Positions 55,955 to 64,000 of a DNA stretch of 64,000 nucleotides are shown here, piece by piece. Each line of letters begins with the position of its first letter. Within the stretch, counting starts at the first letter, position 1. The notes beneath the pieces are model-generated. The model was not told the origin of the DNA. It saw only the letters and a list, made by a program, of their open reading frames with translations, and ran no database searches. A program made the translations under genes and the position numbers. The DNA is taken from contig NZ_CP024081.1 of the NCBI RefSeq assembly GCF_003033885.1, forward strand, positions 1,767,980-1,831,979, in the 5' to 3' direction. The DNA comes from Pseudomonas rhizophila. Its GTDB lineage: Bacteria; Pseudomonadota; Gammaproteobacteria; Pseudomonadales; Pseudomonadaceae.

Positions 55955-56164
55955 TCAAGCCTCATCCGTTTCGTAATCAACGTATTCGACAGAACCATCA
56001 AAAAGGACCTTGAATTTTTTTTGGGTAACCACCCATTCAGTTCCCGGTATCGCTTCAAACTCAATACGGTCGCCGATACTGACATGGAAGTCGAAATCGG
56101 ACGGCAACTCTTGCACGTTGCGTCCCGTTACCTTAGGGAAATGAAATCGATGTTGGGTTTTCAT
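55955..56164 (-). CDS. Small hypothetical protein, opposite strand
   Basis: An open frame of 69 residues with a believable amino-acid composition: acidic, beta-rich, starting MKTQHRFHFPKVTGRNV and ending FDGSVEYVDYETDEA. No signal peptide, membrane segment or known domain is seen. The Shine-Dalgarno is weak (AGG close to ATG). It sits between the FadR-type regulator and kdgD on the other strand. It could be an orphan small gene or a chance frame. Confidence 0.5.
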   Translation of the reverse strand: MKTQHRFHFPKVTGRNVQELPSDFDFHVSIGDRIEFEAIPGTEWVVTQKKFKVLFDGSVEYVDYETDEA

Positions 56165-56388
56165 GGCCTATGGACCTGCTCGTGGAGGGAGGAGGCGATT
56201 TTCAATCTCCCTCACCCGCGTCCGAAACTGTAATAACTTACAGTCGCGATGAGCGGTCCGCTGCCCTCGCAGGGCAAGATTCCTCAGTTTGCCAGCAAAC
56301 CTCAAAGGCCCGATCTCAAAGGCTTTTCGCCAAACTCCGCGCACCTGACCCCCGACAAAAGACGAAATGCAGTTGACGTTCGCATTTT

Positions 56389-56412
56389 AAGTTGTACGAT
56401 GACTTACAACTT
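56389..56412. promoter_or_regulatory. Candidate operator upstream of kdgD
   Basis: AAGTTGTA (56389-56396) and its exact complement TACAACTT (56405-56412) are separated by 8 bp, centred about 70 bp before the kdgD start. FadR-type regulators bind such inverted repeats, and the regulator gene is the nearest one upstream. Confidence 0.6.
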
Positions 56413-56469
56413 CTCTTGAAGCTGAACCGTTTCCTACAACACAACATTTGCGTCCAGGGTGTTCGAATA

Positions 56470-57381
56470 ATGAATCCACAAGAACTGAAGTCCATCCTCT
56501 CGTCTGGCCTGCTGTCTTTCCCGGTCACCGATTTCACTGCTCAAGGCGATTTCAATCGCGACAGCTACGTCAAGCGCCTCGAGTGGCTGGCCCCGTATGG
56601 CGCCTCGGCACTTTTCGCGGCCGGTGGCACCGGTGAGTTTTTCTCCCTGGCCGCCAGCGAGTATTCGCAAGTCATCAAGACAGCTGTTGATACCTGCGCC
56701 ACCAGCGTGCCAATCCTCGCCGGTGTCGGCGGTGCTACCCGCCAGGCCATCGAGTACGCTCAGGAAGCCGAGCGTCTGGGCGCCAAGGGCCTGTTGCTGC
56801 TGCCGCACTACTTGACTGAAGCCAGCCAGGACGGCGTAGCCGCCCACGTTGAAGCCGTGTGCAAATCGGTGAAGATCGGCGTGGTGGTTTACAACCGCAA
56901 CGTCTGCCGCCTGAACGCCACGCACTTGGAGCAACTGGCCGAGCGCTGCCCGAACCTGATCGGCTATAAGGATGGCCTGGGCGATATCGAATTGATGGTG
57001 TCGATCCGCCGTCGTCTTGGCGATCGTTTCAGCTACCTGGGCGGCCTGCCGACCGCAGAAGTCTATGCCGCGGCCTACAAGGCCCTGGGCGTGCCGGTCT
57101 ACTCCTCGGCGGTGTTCAACTTCATTCCGAAAACCGCGATGGATTTCTACCACGCCATTTCCCGTGAAGATCACGCGACCGTCGGCAAGATCATCGACGA
57201 CTTCTTCCTGCCTTACCTGGACATTCGTAACCGCAAGGCCGGTTATGCCGTGAGCATCGTCAAGGCTGGCGCGAAGATCGTCGGCTACGACGCAGGCCCT
57301 GTGCGTACGCCGCTGACCGACCTGCTGCCGGAAGAATACGATGCCCTGGCCGCGCTGATCGACAAGCAAGGCAAGCAGTAA
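56470..57381 (+). CDS. kdgD: 5-dehydro-4-deoxyglucarate dehydratase
   Basis: KdgD removes water and CO2 from 5-keto-4-deoxyglucarate to give 2-oxoglutarate semialdehyde (2,5-dioxopentanoate). The 303-residue protein is a DHDPS-family TIM barrel with GGTGEFFSL near residue 55, the Schiff-base Lys K167 in IGYKDGLGD, and the YNRN segment with the catalytic Tyr. ATG 56470 starts MNPQELKSI. The operator-like repeat upstream and the aldarate genes downstream fit the pathway. A terminator follows. Confidence 0.94.
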   Translation: MNPQELKSILSSGLLSFPVTDFTAQGDFNRDSYVKRLEWLAPYGASALFAAGGTGEFFSLAASEYSQVIKTAVDTCATSVPILAGVGGATRQAIEYAQEAERLGAKGLLLLPHYLTEASQDGVAAHVEAVCKSVKIGVVVYNRNVCRLNATHLEQLAERCPNLIGYKDGLGDIELMVSIRRRLGDRFSYLGGLPTAEVYAAAYKALGVPVYSSAVFNFIPKTAMDFYHAISREDHATVGKIIDDFFLPYLDIRNRKAGYAVSIVKAGAKIVGYDAGPVRTPLTDLLPEEYDALAALIDKQGKQ

Positions 57382-57392
57382 CAGATCCGACG

Positions 57393-57419
57393 AAGCCGCT
57401 GAGCAATCAGCGGCTTTTT
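57393..57419 (+). terminator. Hairpin terminator between kdgD and the dehydrogenase gene
   Basis: AAGCCGCTGA (57393-57402) pairs with TCAGCGGCTT (57407-57416), followed by TTTG. It lies inside the presumed catabolic operon, so it may make kdgD more strongly expressed than the following genes. Confidence 0.8.
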
Positions 57420-57430
57420 GCGTAAGGCTT

Positions 57431-57481
57431 GATCGTTCCCACGCTCCGCGTGGGCACGCAGCCAGGGACGCTCTGCGTTCC
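57431..57481. repeat. Half copy of the GATCGTTCCCACGCTCCGCG repeat
   Basis: Matches one arm and the GGGACGCTCTGCGTTCC centre of 50068-50179, without the second arm. It ends 30 bp before the dehydrogenase start codon. Confidence 0.8.
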
Positions 57482-57510
57482 TAGACAGCTATTGTAGAAG
57501 GAGTAGCTCC

Positions 57511-58956
57511 GTGGCAGATTCAAAGCGTTTCGATAACTACATCAACGGTCAGTGGGTGGCCGGTGCCGACTATTGCACCAACATCAACCCGTCTGACTTG
57601 TCCGATGTCATTGGTGAATACGCCAAGGCTGATGCAGCTCAAGTCAATGCCGCCATCGAAGCCGCCCGCGCCGCGTTCCCGGCCTGGTCGACCTCGGGCA
57701 TCCAGGCCCGTCACGATGCGCTGGACAAAGTCGGCAGCGAGATCCTCGCCCGTCGCGAAGAACTCGGCCAACTGTTGGCCCGGGAGGAGGGCAAGACCCT
57801 GCCCGAAGCCATTGGCGAAGTGACCCGCGCCGGCAATATTTTCAAGTTTTTCGCTGGCGAGTGCCTGCGCCTGTCGGGCGATTACTTGCCGTCGGTGCGC
57901 CCGGGCGTCAACGTCGAAGTCACCCGTGAAGCGTTGGGTGTGGTCGGTTTGATCACGCCGTGGAACTTCCCGATCGCGATCCCTGCCTGGAAGATCGCCC
58001 CGGCGCTGGCCTACGGCAACTGTGTGGTGATCAAGCCCGCCGAATTGGTGCCAGGTTGTGCCTGGGCCCTGGCGGACATCATTTCCCGCGCCGGTTTCCC
58101 GGCCGGTGTGTTCAACCTGGTGATGGGCAGCGGCCGTGTGGTCGGTGAAGTCCTGGTCAACAGCCCGAAGGTCGACGGTATCAGCTTCACCGGTTCCGTG
58201 GGCGTGGGGCGGCAGATCGCGGTCAATTGCGTGGCGCGCCAGGCCAAGGTGCAACTGGAGATGGGCGGCAAGAACCCGCAGGTCATCCTCGACGACGCCG
58301 ATCTCAAACAGGCTGTCGAACTGGCGGTGCAGAGCGCGTTCTACTCCACCGGCCAGCGTTGCACGGCTTCGAGCCGCCTGATCGTGACCGCCGGCATCCA
58401 CGACAAGTTCGTCGCTGCCATGGCCGAGCGCATGCAGTCGATCAAGGTCGGTCATGCCTTGAAGGCCGGCACCGATATCGGGCCGGTGGTTTCCGAAGCC
58501 CAGCTCAACCAGGACTTGAAGTACATCGACATCGGCCAGAGCGAAGGTGCGCGGCTGGTCAGCGGTGGCGGCCTGGTGACGTGCGACACCGAAGGTTATT
58601 TCCTGGCACCGACACTGTTTGCCGACAGCGAAGCCTCGATGCGCATCAGCCGCGAAGAAATCTTTGGCCCGGTGGCCAACGTCGTGCGTGTGGCCGATTA
58701 TGAAGCGGCGCTGGCGATGGCCAACGACACCGAGTTCGGGCTGTCCGCCGGTATCGCCACCACCTCGCTCAAATATGCCAACCACTTCAAGCGTCATTCC
58801 CAGGCGGGCATGGTGATGGTCAATCTGCCGACCGCCGGCGTGGATTACCATGTACCGTTCGGCGGCCGCAAAGGTTCGTCCTATGGCTCGCGCGAGCAAG
58901 GTCGCTATGCGCAAGAGTTCTACACCGTGGTGAAAACTTCTTACATCGGATCGTAA
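57511..58956 (+). CDS. 2-oxoglutarate semialdehyde dehydrogenase
   Basis: An aldehyde dehydrogenase that oxidises 2-oxoglutarate semialdehyde to 2-oxoglutarate, the final step from glucarate/galactarate. The 481-residue protein has the ALDH hallmarks: TPWNFPIAIPAWK, the FTGSVGVGRQI cofactor turn, catalytic Glu in LEMGGKNP and catalytic C284 in GQRCTASSRL. GTG 57511 follows AAGGAGTAG. Context after kdgD gives the substrate; the sequence alone would only say ALDH. Confidence 0.93.
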   Translation: MADSKRFDNYINGQWVAGADYCTNINPSDLSDVIGEYAKADAAQVNAAIEAARAAFPAWSTSGIQARHDALDKVGSEILARREELGQLLAREEGKTLPEAIGEVTRAGNIFKFFAGECLRLSGDYLPSVRPGVNVEVTREALGVVGLITPWNFPIAIPAWKIAPALAYGNCVVIKPAELVPGCAWALADIISRAGFPAGVFNLVMGSGRVVGEVLVNSPKVDGISFTGSVGVGRQIAVNCVARQAKVQLEMGGKNPQVILDDADLKQAVELAVQSAFYSTGQRCTASSRLIVTAGIHDKFVAAMAERMQSIKVGHALKAGTDIGPVVSEAQLNQDLKYIDIGQSEGARLVSGGGLVTCDTEGYFLAPTLFADSEASMRISREEIFGPVANVVRVADYEAALAMANDTEFGLSAGIATTSLKYANHFKRHSQAGMVMVNLPTAGVDYHVPFGGRKGSSYGSREQGRYAQEFYTVVKTSYIGS

Positions 58957-59041
58957 TTGCGACACCGGCCGGAGCGGGACAACCCGCCCGGCCGTACAAC
59001 CAGATTTCCCGTATAAAAATAAATAGTGGAAGTAGATTTAA

Positions 59042-60406
59042 ATGCAAGAAACCAAGCCGACTCGCGTCCGCTATTTGATCCTGCTCATGCTGTTTCTGGT
59101 GACAACGATCAACTATGCCGACCGCGCAACCATCGCTATCGCCGGCTCCAGCCTGCAGAAAGACCTCGGCATCGATGCCGTTACCCTCGGTTATATCTTC
59201 TCCGCCTTCGGCTGGGCCTACGTGGCCGGGCAGATCCCGGGCGGCTGGCTGCTTGACCGGTTCGGGTCGAAAAAAATCTATGCCTTGAGCATTTTTACCT
59301 GGTCGCTGTTCACCGTGCTGCAAGGCTATGTCGGTGAATTCGGTGTCTCCACCGCCGTGGTGGCGCTGTTCATGCTGCGTTTTCTGGTGGGGCTGGCCGA
59401 GGCGCCTTCCTTCCCGGGTAACGCCCGCATCGTCGCGGCCTGGTTCCCCACCGCTGAACGCGGCACCGCTTCGGCGATTTTCAACTCCGCCCAGTATTTC
59501 GCCACGGTGTTGTTTGCGCCGCTGATGGGTTGGATCGTCTACCGCTTTGGCTGGCAGCACGTGTTCATCGTGATGGGCGTGGTCGGTATCGTGTTCTCGC
59601 TGGTCTGGCTGAAGGTTATCCACAGCCCGCGTCAGCACCCGATGATCAATGAGGCCGAGTTCAATCACATCGCCGCCAACGGCGCGATGGTCGACATGGA
59701 CCAGGACAAGGGCAGGGGTAAGAAGACCGACGGTCCGAAGTGGGATTACATCCGCCAACTGCTGACCAACCGCATGATGCTCGGCGTGTACCTGGGCCAA
59801 TACTGCATCAACGGCATCACCTACTTCTTCCTGACCTGGTTCCCGGTGTACCTGGTGCAGGAACGCGGCATGACCATCCTCAAGGCTGGTTTCATCGCCT
59901 CCTTGCCGGCGATCTGCGGCTTCATCGGTGGCGTGCTAGGCGGGGTGATTTCCGACTACCTGCTGCGCAAGGGCCACTCGCTGACCTTCGCTCGCAAGGC
60001 GCCGATCATCGCCGGCCTGCTGGTGTCCAGCAGCATCGTGGCGTGCAACTACGTGGACATCGAATGGATGGTGGTGGGCTTCATGGCCTTGGCCTTCTTC
60101 GGTAAAGGCGTAGGCGCACTGGGTTGGGCCGTGGTGTCCGACACTTCGCCAAAACAGATCGCCGGTCTGAGTGGCGGCCTGTTCAACACCTTCGGCAACC
60201 TGGCATCGATCACCACGCCGATCGTCATCGGCTACATCATCAGCTCCACCGGTTCGTTCAAATGGGCGCTGGTGTTCGTGGGCTGCAACGCGCTGATGGC
60301 GGTGTTCAGTTACCTGGTGATCGTCGGGCCGATCAAGCGTGTCGTGCTCAAAGAGCCCGCGGCCCGGGATGATCAACTTTCCAGCCTGTCTGAAGCGAAA
60401 TCCTGA
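59042..60406 (+). CDS. MFS transporter, GudP-type aldarate permease
   Basis: The 454-residue protein has twelve hydrophobic segments and belongs to the anion:cation symporter branch of MFS. The N terminus reads [29 protein letters not shown] and a DRFGSKK loop lies between TM2 and TM3, as in GudP/GarP. It probably imports galactarate and/or glucarate with protons. It sits between the dehydrogenase and garD on the same strand; garD starts 13 nt after it. Confidence 0.92.
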   Translation: MQETKPTRVRYLILLMLFLVTTINYADRATIAIAGSSLQKDLGIDAVTLGYIFSAFGWAYVAGQIPGGWLLDRFGSKKIYALSIFTWSLFTVLQGYVGEFGVSTAVVALFMLRFLVGLAEAPSFPGNARIVAAWFPTAERGTASAIFNSAQYFATVLFAPLMGWIVYRFGWQHVFIVMGVVGIVFSLVWLKVIHSPRQHPMINEAEFNHIAANGAMVDMDQDKGRGKKTDGPKWDYIRQLLTNRMMLGVYLGQYCINGITYFFLTWFPVYLVQERGMTILKAGFIASLPAICGFIGGVLGGVISDYLLRKGHSLTFARKAPIIAGLLVSSSIVACNYVDIEWMVVGFMALAFFGKGVGALGWAVVSDTSPKQIAGLSGGLFNTFGNLASITTPIVIGYIISSTGSFKWALVFVGCNALMAVFSYLVIVGPIKRVVLKEPAARDDQLSSLSEAKS

Positions 60407-60419
60407 AGGAGCGATGTCG

Positions 60420-61973
60420 ATGCAACTGATTGAACATGCCGATTCGCCCCGTTACATCCGCCTGAATGAGCGGGACAACGTGGTCATTGTGGTGAACGAC
60501 CAGGGCGTGCCAGCCGGGACTGAGTTCCCGGATGGCCTGGTCACCGTGGACTTTGTACCGCAGAGCCACAAGGTCACCCTGGAAGATATTCCCGAGGGCG
60601 GCGAGGTGATTCGCTACGGCCAGGTCATTGGCTACGCATTGCAACCAATCCCCCGTGGCAGTTGGGTCAAGGAAGACCAACTGCGCATGCCCACCGCGCC
60701 GCCGCTGGACAGCCTGCCGCTGTCCACCGACGTGCCGGCGGCCGAAGCGCCGTTGCAAGGCTACACCTTCGAGGGCTATCGCAACGCCGACGGTACCGTG
60801 GGCACGCGCAACATCCTGGGCATCACCACCACGGTGCAGTGCGTGACCGGGGTGCTGGACCATGCGGTCAAGCGCATCAAGGACGAATTGCTGCCCAAGT
60901 ACCCGAACGTCGATGACGTGGTGGCGCTGACCCACAGCTACGGCTGCGGCGTGGCGATCACCGCCACCGACGCTTACATCCCGATCCGCACCGTGCGCAA
61001 TCTGGCACGCAACCCGAACCTGGGGGGCGAAGCGCTGGTAATCAGCCTGGGCTGCGAGAAATTGCAGGCCGGGCAGGTGATGCATGAGAACGACAGCTCG
61101 GTGGACCTCAGCGAGCCGTGGCTGTATCGCTTGCAGGATTCCAGTCACGGTTTCATCGAAATGATCGAGCAGATCATGGAACTGGCCGAAACCCGGCTGA
61201 AGAAACTCGACCAGCGCCGCCGCGAAACCGTGCCGGCCTCGGAGCTGATCCTGGGCATGCAGTGCGGCGGCAGCGATGCGTTTTCCGGCATCACTGCCAA
61301 CCCGGCCCTGGGCTATGCCTCGGACCTGCTGCTGCGGGCCGGGGCGACGGTGATGTTTTCCGAAGTCACCGAAGTGCGCGATGCGATCTACCTGCTGACC
61401 TCCCGGGCGCAAACCCGGGAAGTCGCCCAGGAGCTGGTACGCGAGATGGACTGGTACGACCGTTACCTGGCCAAGGGCGAGGCCGATCGCAGTGCCAACA
61501 CCACACCGGGCAACAAGAAGGGCGGGCTGTCGAACATCGTCGAAAAATCCCTGGGCTCGATCGTCAAGTCCGGCAGCAGTGCGATCAACGGCGTGTTGGG
61601 TCCGGGCGAGCGCTTTAAGCAAAAGGGCCTGATCTTCTGCGCCACGCCGGCCAGTGATTTTGTCTGCGGCACGTTGCAACTGGCGGCGGGGATGAACCTG
61701 CACGTATTCACCACCGGCCGTGGCACGCCGTACGGCTTGGCCATGGCGCCGGTGGTAAAGGTCTCGACCCGCACCGAACTGGCCCAGCGCTGGCCGGACC
61801 TGATCGACATCGACGCCGGCCGGATCGCCACCGGGCGCGCCTCCATCGAGGAACTGGGCTGGGAACTGTTCCATTACTACCTGGACGTGGCCAGCGGCAA
61901 GAAACAGACCTGGGCCGAGCGGCACAAGCTGTACAACGACATCACCTTGTTCAACCCGGCGCCGATTACTTGA
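60420..61973 (+). CDS. garD: Galactarate dehydratase
   Basis: GarD dehydrates galactarate to 5-keto-4-deoxyglucarate, the substrate of KdgD. The 517-residue protein has an N-terminal SAF-like domain (about 1-95) and a large UxaA-family domain (about 115-517) with [30 protein letters not shown]-like [10 protein letters not shown], and [27 protein letters not shown] at 60406-60411 is 8 nt from ATG 60420 and only 2 from ATG 60414, so I start at 60420 ([10 protein letters not shown]). It is the last gene of the cluster. Confidence 0.94.
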   Translation: MQLIEHADSPRYIRLNERDNVVIVVNDQGVPAGTEFPDGLVTVDFVPQSHKVTLEDIPEGGEVIRYGQVIGYALQPIPRGSWVKEDQLRMPTAPPLDSLPLSTDVPAAEAPLQGYTFEGYRNADGTVGTRNILGITTTVQCVTGVLDHAVKRIKDELLPKYPNVDDVVALTHSYGCGVAITATDAYIPIRTVRNLARNPNLGGEALVISLGCEKLQAGQVMHENDSSVDLSEPWLYRLQDSSHGFIEMIEQIMELAETRLKKLDQRRRETVPASELILGMQCGGSDAFSGITANPALGYASDLLLRAGATVMFSEVTEVRDAIYLLTSRAQTREVAQELVREMDWYDRYLAKGEADRSANTTPGNKKGGLSNIVEKSLGSIVKSGSSAINGVLGPGERFKQKGLIFCATPASDFVCGTLQLAAGMNLHVFTTGRGTPYGLAMAPVVKVSTRTELAQRWPDLIDIDAGRIATGRASIEELGWELFHYYLDVASGKKQTWAERHKLYNDITLFNPAPIT

Positions 61974-61999
61974 TGATTTCGTGATCGCTGGAGATCCAG

Positions 62000-62162
62000 T
62001 GTGGGAGCGAGCTTGCTCGCGATGACGGCGGTACATTCAGCATTTATGCAAGCTGACACACCGCTATCGCGAGCAAGCTCGCTCCCACAGGGGTTTGTGG
62101 TGAATATGGATTTTGTGTTCACCCAGGAACAAATGTGGGAGCGAGCCTGCTCGCGATAGCGG
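62000..62162. repeat. REP pair plus a third unpaired REP after garD
   Basis: TGTGGGAGCGAGCTTGCTCG (from 62000) and its complement (to 62089) form one BIME, then a single TGTGGGAGCGAGCCTGCTCG follows at 62134. The last copy ends about 70 bp before the AEC transporter start. Confidence 0.9.
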
Positions 62163-62232
62163 TCTACCAGACGCCAGTGTCGTTAGTGGCTATCATTAGC
62201 CACCTAACGACACCCTTCTCAAGGTCCCCGGC

Positions 62233-63174
62233 ATGCTGGCAATTTTCCTCGAAACCCTGAACATCACCGCACCGGTGTTTGCCATGTTGTTTCTGGGGAC
62301 GTTGCTCAAGCGCATCTATTGGATCAACGACAACTTCATCCACATGGCCTCGTCCCTGGTGTTCAACGTCACCATGCCGGCGCTGTTGTTCCTCGGCATC
62401 CTGCATGCCGATCTCCACGCGGCATTGCAGCCGGACCTGCTGATCTATTTCTCCATTGCCACCCTGGTGTGCTTTGCCGTGGCCTGGGGCTGGGCGATCT
62501 GGCGTTGCCCGCGTGAGGACCGTGGCATCTATACCCAGGGCGCCTTTCGCGGCAACAACGGCGTGATCGGCCTGGCACTGGCGGCGAGCATGTATGGCGA
62601 CTACGGGATTTCCCTGGGGTCGATACTCGCGGCGCTGGTGATCCTGTTCTACAACACCCTGTCGACCATCGTGCTGGCGGTCTACAGCCCAGTGATCAAG
62701 TCCGACCCCTGGAGCATCTGCAAAAGCGTGGTCAGCAACCCGCTGATCATCAGTGTGGTCGTAGCCGCGCCGTTGGCCTATTGGCAGATAGGCCTGCCGA
62801 ACTGGTTTGAAACCTCGGCCAAATACCTTGCCCAGATGACTTTGCCGCTGGCGTTGATCTGCATCGGCGGCACGCTGTCGCTGGCGGCGCTGCGCAAAAG
62901 CGGCAAGATGGCCCTGAGTTCGAGCCTGGTGAAAATGATCGGCCTGCCGTTGCTGGCGACCCTGGGGGCCTGGCTCTGGGGCTTTCGCGGGGCGGAGCTG
63001 GGAATTCTGTTCCTGTACTTTGGCAGCCCCACCGCCGCCGCCAGTTACGTCATGGCCCGCGCGGCCGATGGCAACCATGAACTGGCCGCGGCGATCATCG
63101 TCATCACCACGCTGATGGCGGCGATTACCACCAACCTGGGGATTTTTGTGTTGCAGTGGGGTGGGTGGATCTAG
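62233..63174 (+). CDS. AEC (auxin efflux carrier) family transporter
   Basis: The 313-residue inner-membrane protein has about ten hydrophobic segments in the AEC fold, with the family-typical start NITAPVFAMLFLGTLLKRIYWI, the NGVIGLALAASMYG stretch and the C-terminal FGSPTAAASYVMA motif. Bacterial members carry organic acids such as malonate or malate; the substrate is unknown here. ATG 62233 follows AAGGTCCCCGGC, a weak ribosome-binding site. It is flanked by REP elements on both sides. Confidence 0.88.
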   Translation: MLAIFLETLNITAPVFAMLFLGTLLKRIYWINDNFIHMASSLVFNVTMPALLFLGILHADLHAALQPDLLIYFSIATLVCFAVAWGWAIWRCPREDRGIYTQGAFRGNNGVIGLALAASMYGDYGISLGSILAALVILFYNTLSTIVLAVYSPVIKSDPWSICKSVVSNPLIISVVVAAPLAYWQIGLPNWFETSAKYLAQMTLPLALICIGGTLSLAALRKSGKMALSSSLVKMIGLPLLATLGAWLWGFRGAELGILFLYFGSPTAAASYVMARAADGNHELAAAIIVITTLMAAITTNLGIFVLQWGGWI

Positions 63175-63203
63175 GTTCTGGGTTGTGGTGTTCTTGAGGG
63201 CCC

Positions 63204-63300
63204 ATCGCGAGCAGGCTCGCTCCCACAGTAGATGGCGGTGTACACAAGTTTCCAGTCCGCCTGCGATCACGTGTGGGAGCGAGCTTGCTCGCGATAGCGA
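63204..63300. repeat. REP pair between convergent genes
   Basis: One REP in reverse orientation (63204-63227) and one forward (63272-63300), with 44 nt between. It lies between the AEC transporter and the carboxymuconolactone-decarboxylase-family gene. Confidence 0.88.
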
Positions 63301-63308
63301 TCTCCCAG

Positions 63309-63689
63309 TCACTCAGATTTCTGATAACTATCGATCACTTCCTGCGCCGCCCGAAACGCATCAATCGCCGCCGGCACCCCCGCATACACCGCGCAATGCA
63401 GCAACGCCTCGCGAATCTCTTCCACTGTACAGCCGTTGTTCAAGGCCCCGCGCACGTGGCCTTTCAATTCCTGCGGGCATTTGAGGGCGGTGAGGGCGGC
63501 GAGGGTGATCAGGCTGCGGGTTTTGAGCGGCAGGCCTTCGCGGCTCCAGACGCTGCCCCAGGCATGCTCGTTGACGAAATCCTGCAGCGGCTGGGTGAAT
63601 TCGGTGGCGTTGCCCAAGGCACGGTCGACGAACGCGTCGCCCATCACCTGGCGGCGCATGTCCAGGCCGGTCTTTGGAGTGTCGGTCAT
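63309..63689 (-). CDS. Carboxymuconolactone decarboxylase family protein
   Basis: A 126-residue helical protein of the CMD family, closest in layout to PcaC-type gamma-carboxymuconolactone decarboxylases. The core LKTRSLITLAALTALKCPQE and EEIREALLHCAVYAGVPAA are visible. No pca genes are nearby, so the substrate is open. It overlaps the upstream antiporter gene by 4 nt (ATGA), so the two are translationally coupled. Confidence 0.9.
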   Translation of the reverse strand: MTDTPKTGLDMRRQVMGDAFVDRALGNATEFTQPLQDFVNEHAWGSVWSREGLPLKTRSLITLAALTALKCPQELKGHVRGALNNGCTVEEIREALLHCAVYAGVPAAIDAFRAAQEVIDSYQKSE

Positions 63690-64000
63690 GGCAAATCCCT
63701 CTTGTGGTGTTGACGGCGCCAGGCGCGCAAGGAACTGAACAGCAAAAACGCGAGCAGGGCCGGCAGCACATAGAACAGCATCAGTCGTTCCAGTTGGCCG
63801 GCCAGAGGCATGCCGGTAGTGAACGACACCACATGCAGCCCATAGGCCAGGTACAAGCCCAAAAACAGCAGGCCTTCGGCGCGGGTGACGCGGTAGCCGG
63901 AATAGAACACCGGCAGGCACAACACCGCCACGCCGAGCATCACCGGCAGGTCGAAATCCAAAGCATTGGGGGAAACCGAGAGCGGCGAGGGCGCGGCGAG
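63686..64000 (-). CDS. Na+/Ca2+ antiporter family protein, C-terminal part
   Basis: Only the last 104 codons are in the window; the gene continues past position 64000 on the minus strand. The visible part starts LAAPSPLSVSPNALDFDLPVMLGVAVL and contains three hydrophobic segments (PVMLGVAVLCLPVFYSGYR, EGLLFLGLYLAYGLHVV and MLFYVLPALLAFLLFSSL) in the arrangement of the C-terminal end of YrbG-type CaCA exchangers. The start and active-site repeats cannot be seen. Confidence 0.82.
   Translation of the reverse strand, partial: LAAPSPLSVSPNALDFDLPVMLGVAVLCLPVFYSGYRVTRAEGLLFLGLYLAYGLHVVSFTTGMPLAGQLERLMLFYVLPALLAFLLFSSLRAWRRQHHKRDLP

Noticed and set aside
63309-63689. pcaC of protocatechuate degradation
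   Set aside because: The family fits, but no other pca genes are nearby and CMD proteins are diverse, so no gene symbol was given.

Overview
The window is chromosomal DNA of a Pseudomonas, most likely of the P. fluorescens group. This rests on the gene content and order (initiator tRNA-rimP-nusA-infB-rbfA-truB-rpsO-pnp; nadC-DUF1631-ampD-ampE-chemoreceptor; roxS-roxR next to a Dpp/OprD-type peptide uptake cluster), on the IIA-HPr-EI form of the fructose PTS, and on many Pseudomonas-style REP/BIME palindromes. I see no complete insertion sequence, prophage, CRISPR array or rRNA.

Layout. 1-9120: the end of an initiator tRNA, then the conserved translation/transcription block (rimP, nusA, infB, rbfA, truB, rpsO, pnp) and tRNA-Thr(CGU). 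9321-18625: a small DUF6388-like gene, nadC, a DUF1631 gene, ampD-ampE, a chemoreceptor, a TatD-family hydrolase and the LacI-type regulator Cra. 18626-24477: fruBKA, divergent from cra, with a near-perfect Cra operator. 24678-30239: a PhoD-type phosphatase, a PepSY/flavodoxin-reductase fusion with a possible Fur box, and the ornithine/lysine decarboxylase speC with a terminator-like hairpin in its leader. 30460-35340: an A/T-richer accessory block with three tandem paralogues of a secreted six-cysteine family that I tentatively place with the halovibrins (HvnA-type NAD glycohydrolases); two carry different extra C-terminal domains. 35381-37852: prfC, a REP cluster with a 131-bp tandem duplication, and a small acidic secreted peptide.

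38050-48811 (minus strand): a peptide uptake system with three substrate-binding proteins, an OprD-family porin and DppBCDF. 49665-53097: a DUF6124 gene behind a hairpin-rich leader, a SIMPL-domain protein, and the redox two-component system roxS-roxR. 53191-54918: an ABC transporter of the SbmA/YddA type. 55175-61973: a galactarate/glucarate catabolic cluster (FadR-type regulator, kdgD, 2-oxoglutarate semialdehyde dehydrogenase, GudP-type MFS transporter, garD) that leads aldarates to 2-oxoglutarate. 62233-64000: an AEC-family transporter, a carboxymuconolactone-decarboxylase-family protein, and the C-terminal end of a Na+/Ca2+ antiporter cut by the window edge.

The best candidate for something little described is the halovibrin-like trio at 30.9-35.2 kb. 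Next are a possible attenuator plus upstream ORF in the speC leader, a shared hairpin upstream of two peptide-binding-protein genes, and the structured leader of the DUF6124 gene. All product names come from reading the translated sequence and from memory of the families; no database search was run.
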